From Bacteriovoracaceae bacterium UBA1511 (GTDB lineage Bacteria > Bdellovibrionota > Bacteriovoracia > Bacteriovoracales > Bacteriovoracaceae), in assembly GCA_002323535.1 (NCBI GenBank), contig DCQT01000080.1, positions 1 through 5,910 on the forward strand: 5,910 nt of DNA. The letters are read 5' to 3'. Below are positions 5,862 through 5,910 of this stretch, in pieces. A program made the translations under genes and the position numbers. Within the stretch, counting starts at the first letter, position 1. Each line of letters begins with the position of its first letter. Under the pieces are notes generated by a model that made no database searches, was not told the DNA's origin, and was given only the letters and a program-made list of their open reading frames with translations.

Positions 5862-5910
5862 GTAGATTTTTTCTGTAATATAAGTATTTCCGGTAACAAA
5901 CTACTAGACG

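Noticed and set aside
5861..5905. AGTAG (5861-5865) and CTACT (5901-5905) as a hairpin
   Set aside because: Five-bp arms with a loop of over 30 bases are expected by chance in DNA of this length.

Overview
The window is a compact, A+T-rich bacterial segment (some stretches are about 30% G+C). It holds five long genes or gene parts and one small secreted-protein gene, with almost no spare DNA. The dense packing, weak Shine-Dalgarno sites and mix of families would fit a Bdellovibrionota-type bacterium (Bacteriovorax or Halobacteriovorax-like). That placement is an impression from protein style; no marker gene here proves it.

Layout. Bases 2-946 (+) are the 3' two-thirds of a sulfatase/phosphoethanolamine-transferase-like enzyme, cut by the window edge. 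It runs tail to tail into a minus-strand operon: a DEAD-box RNA helicase of the DeaD/CsdA type with a C-terminal DbpA-like RNA-binding domain (1417-3177), followed 16 bases later by a small NAD(P)H-dependent FMN reductase (915-1400). The 3' ends of the reductase and sulfatase genes overlap by 32 bases. A 150-base spacer (3178-3327) carries the helicase leader, where the ribosome-binding site can be paired away, and a short palindrome. On its other side a divergent + strand gene (3328-3657) encodes a small, basic, signal-peptide-bearing protein with ten cysteines that I do not recognise.

The right half (3650-5802, minus strand) is a two-gene unit. The first gene is a fusion of a heme-oxygenase-like diiron oxidase (HDO) domain with a cupin domain, the domain order of the N-nitrosating enzyme SznF. 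Eight bases after its stop comes a RimK-type ATP-grasp ligase gene. An oxidase that modifies an amino-acid-like substrate, next to a ligase that forms amide bonds with ATP, looks like a minimal pathway for an undescribed small metabolite or peptide tag. This is the most interesting part of the window. The product is unknown and the pathway is inferred from domains and gene order. A sigma70-like promoter with a palindrome over its -10 box lies upstream (5829-5861).

I saw no RNA genes, mobile elements, CRISPR arrays or strong intrinsic terminators. No gene-free stretch exceeds 300 bases.
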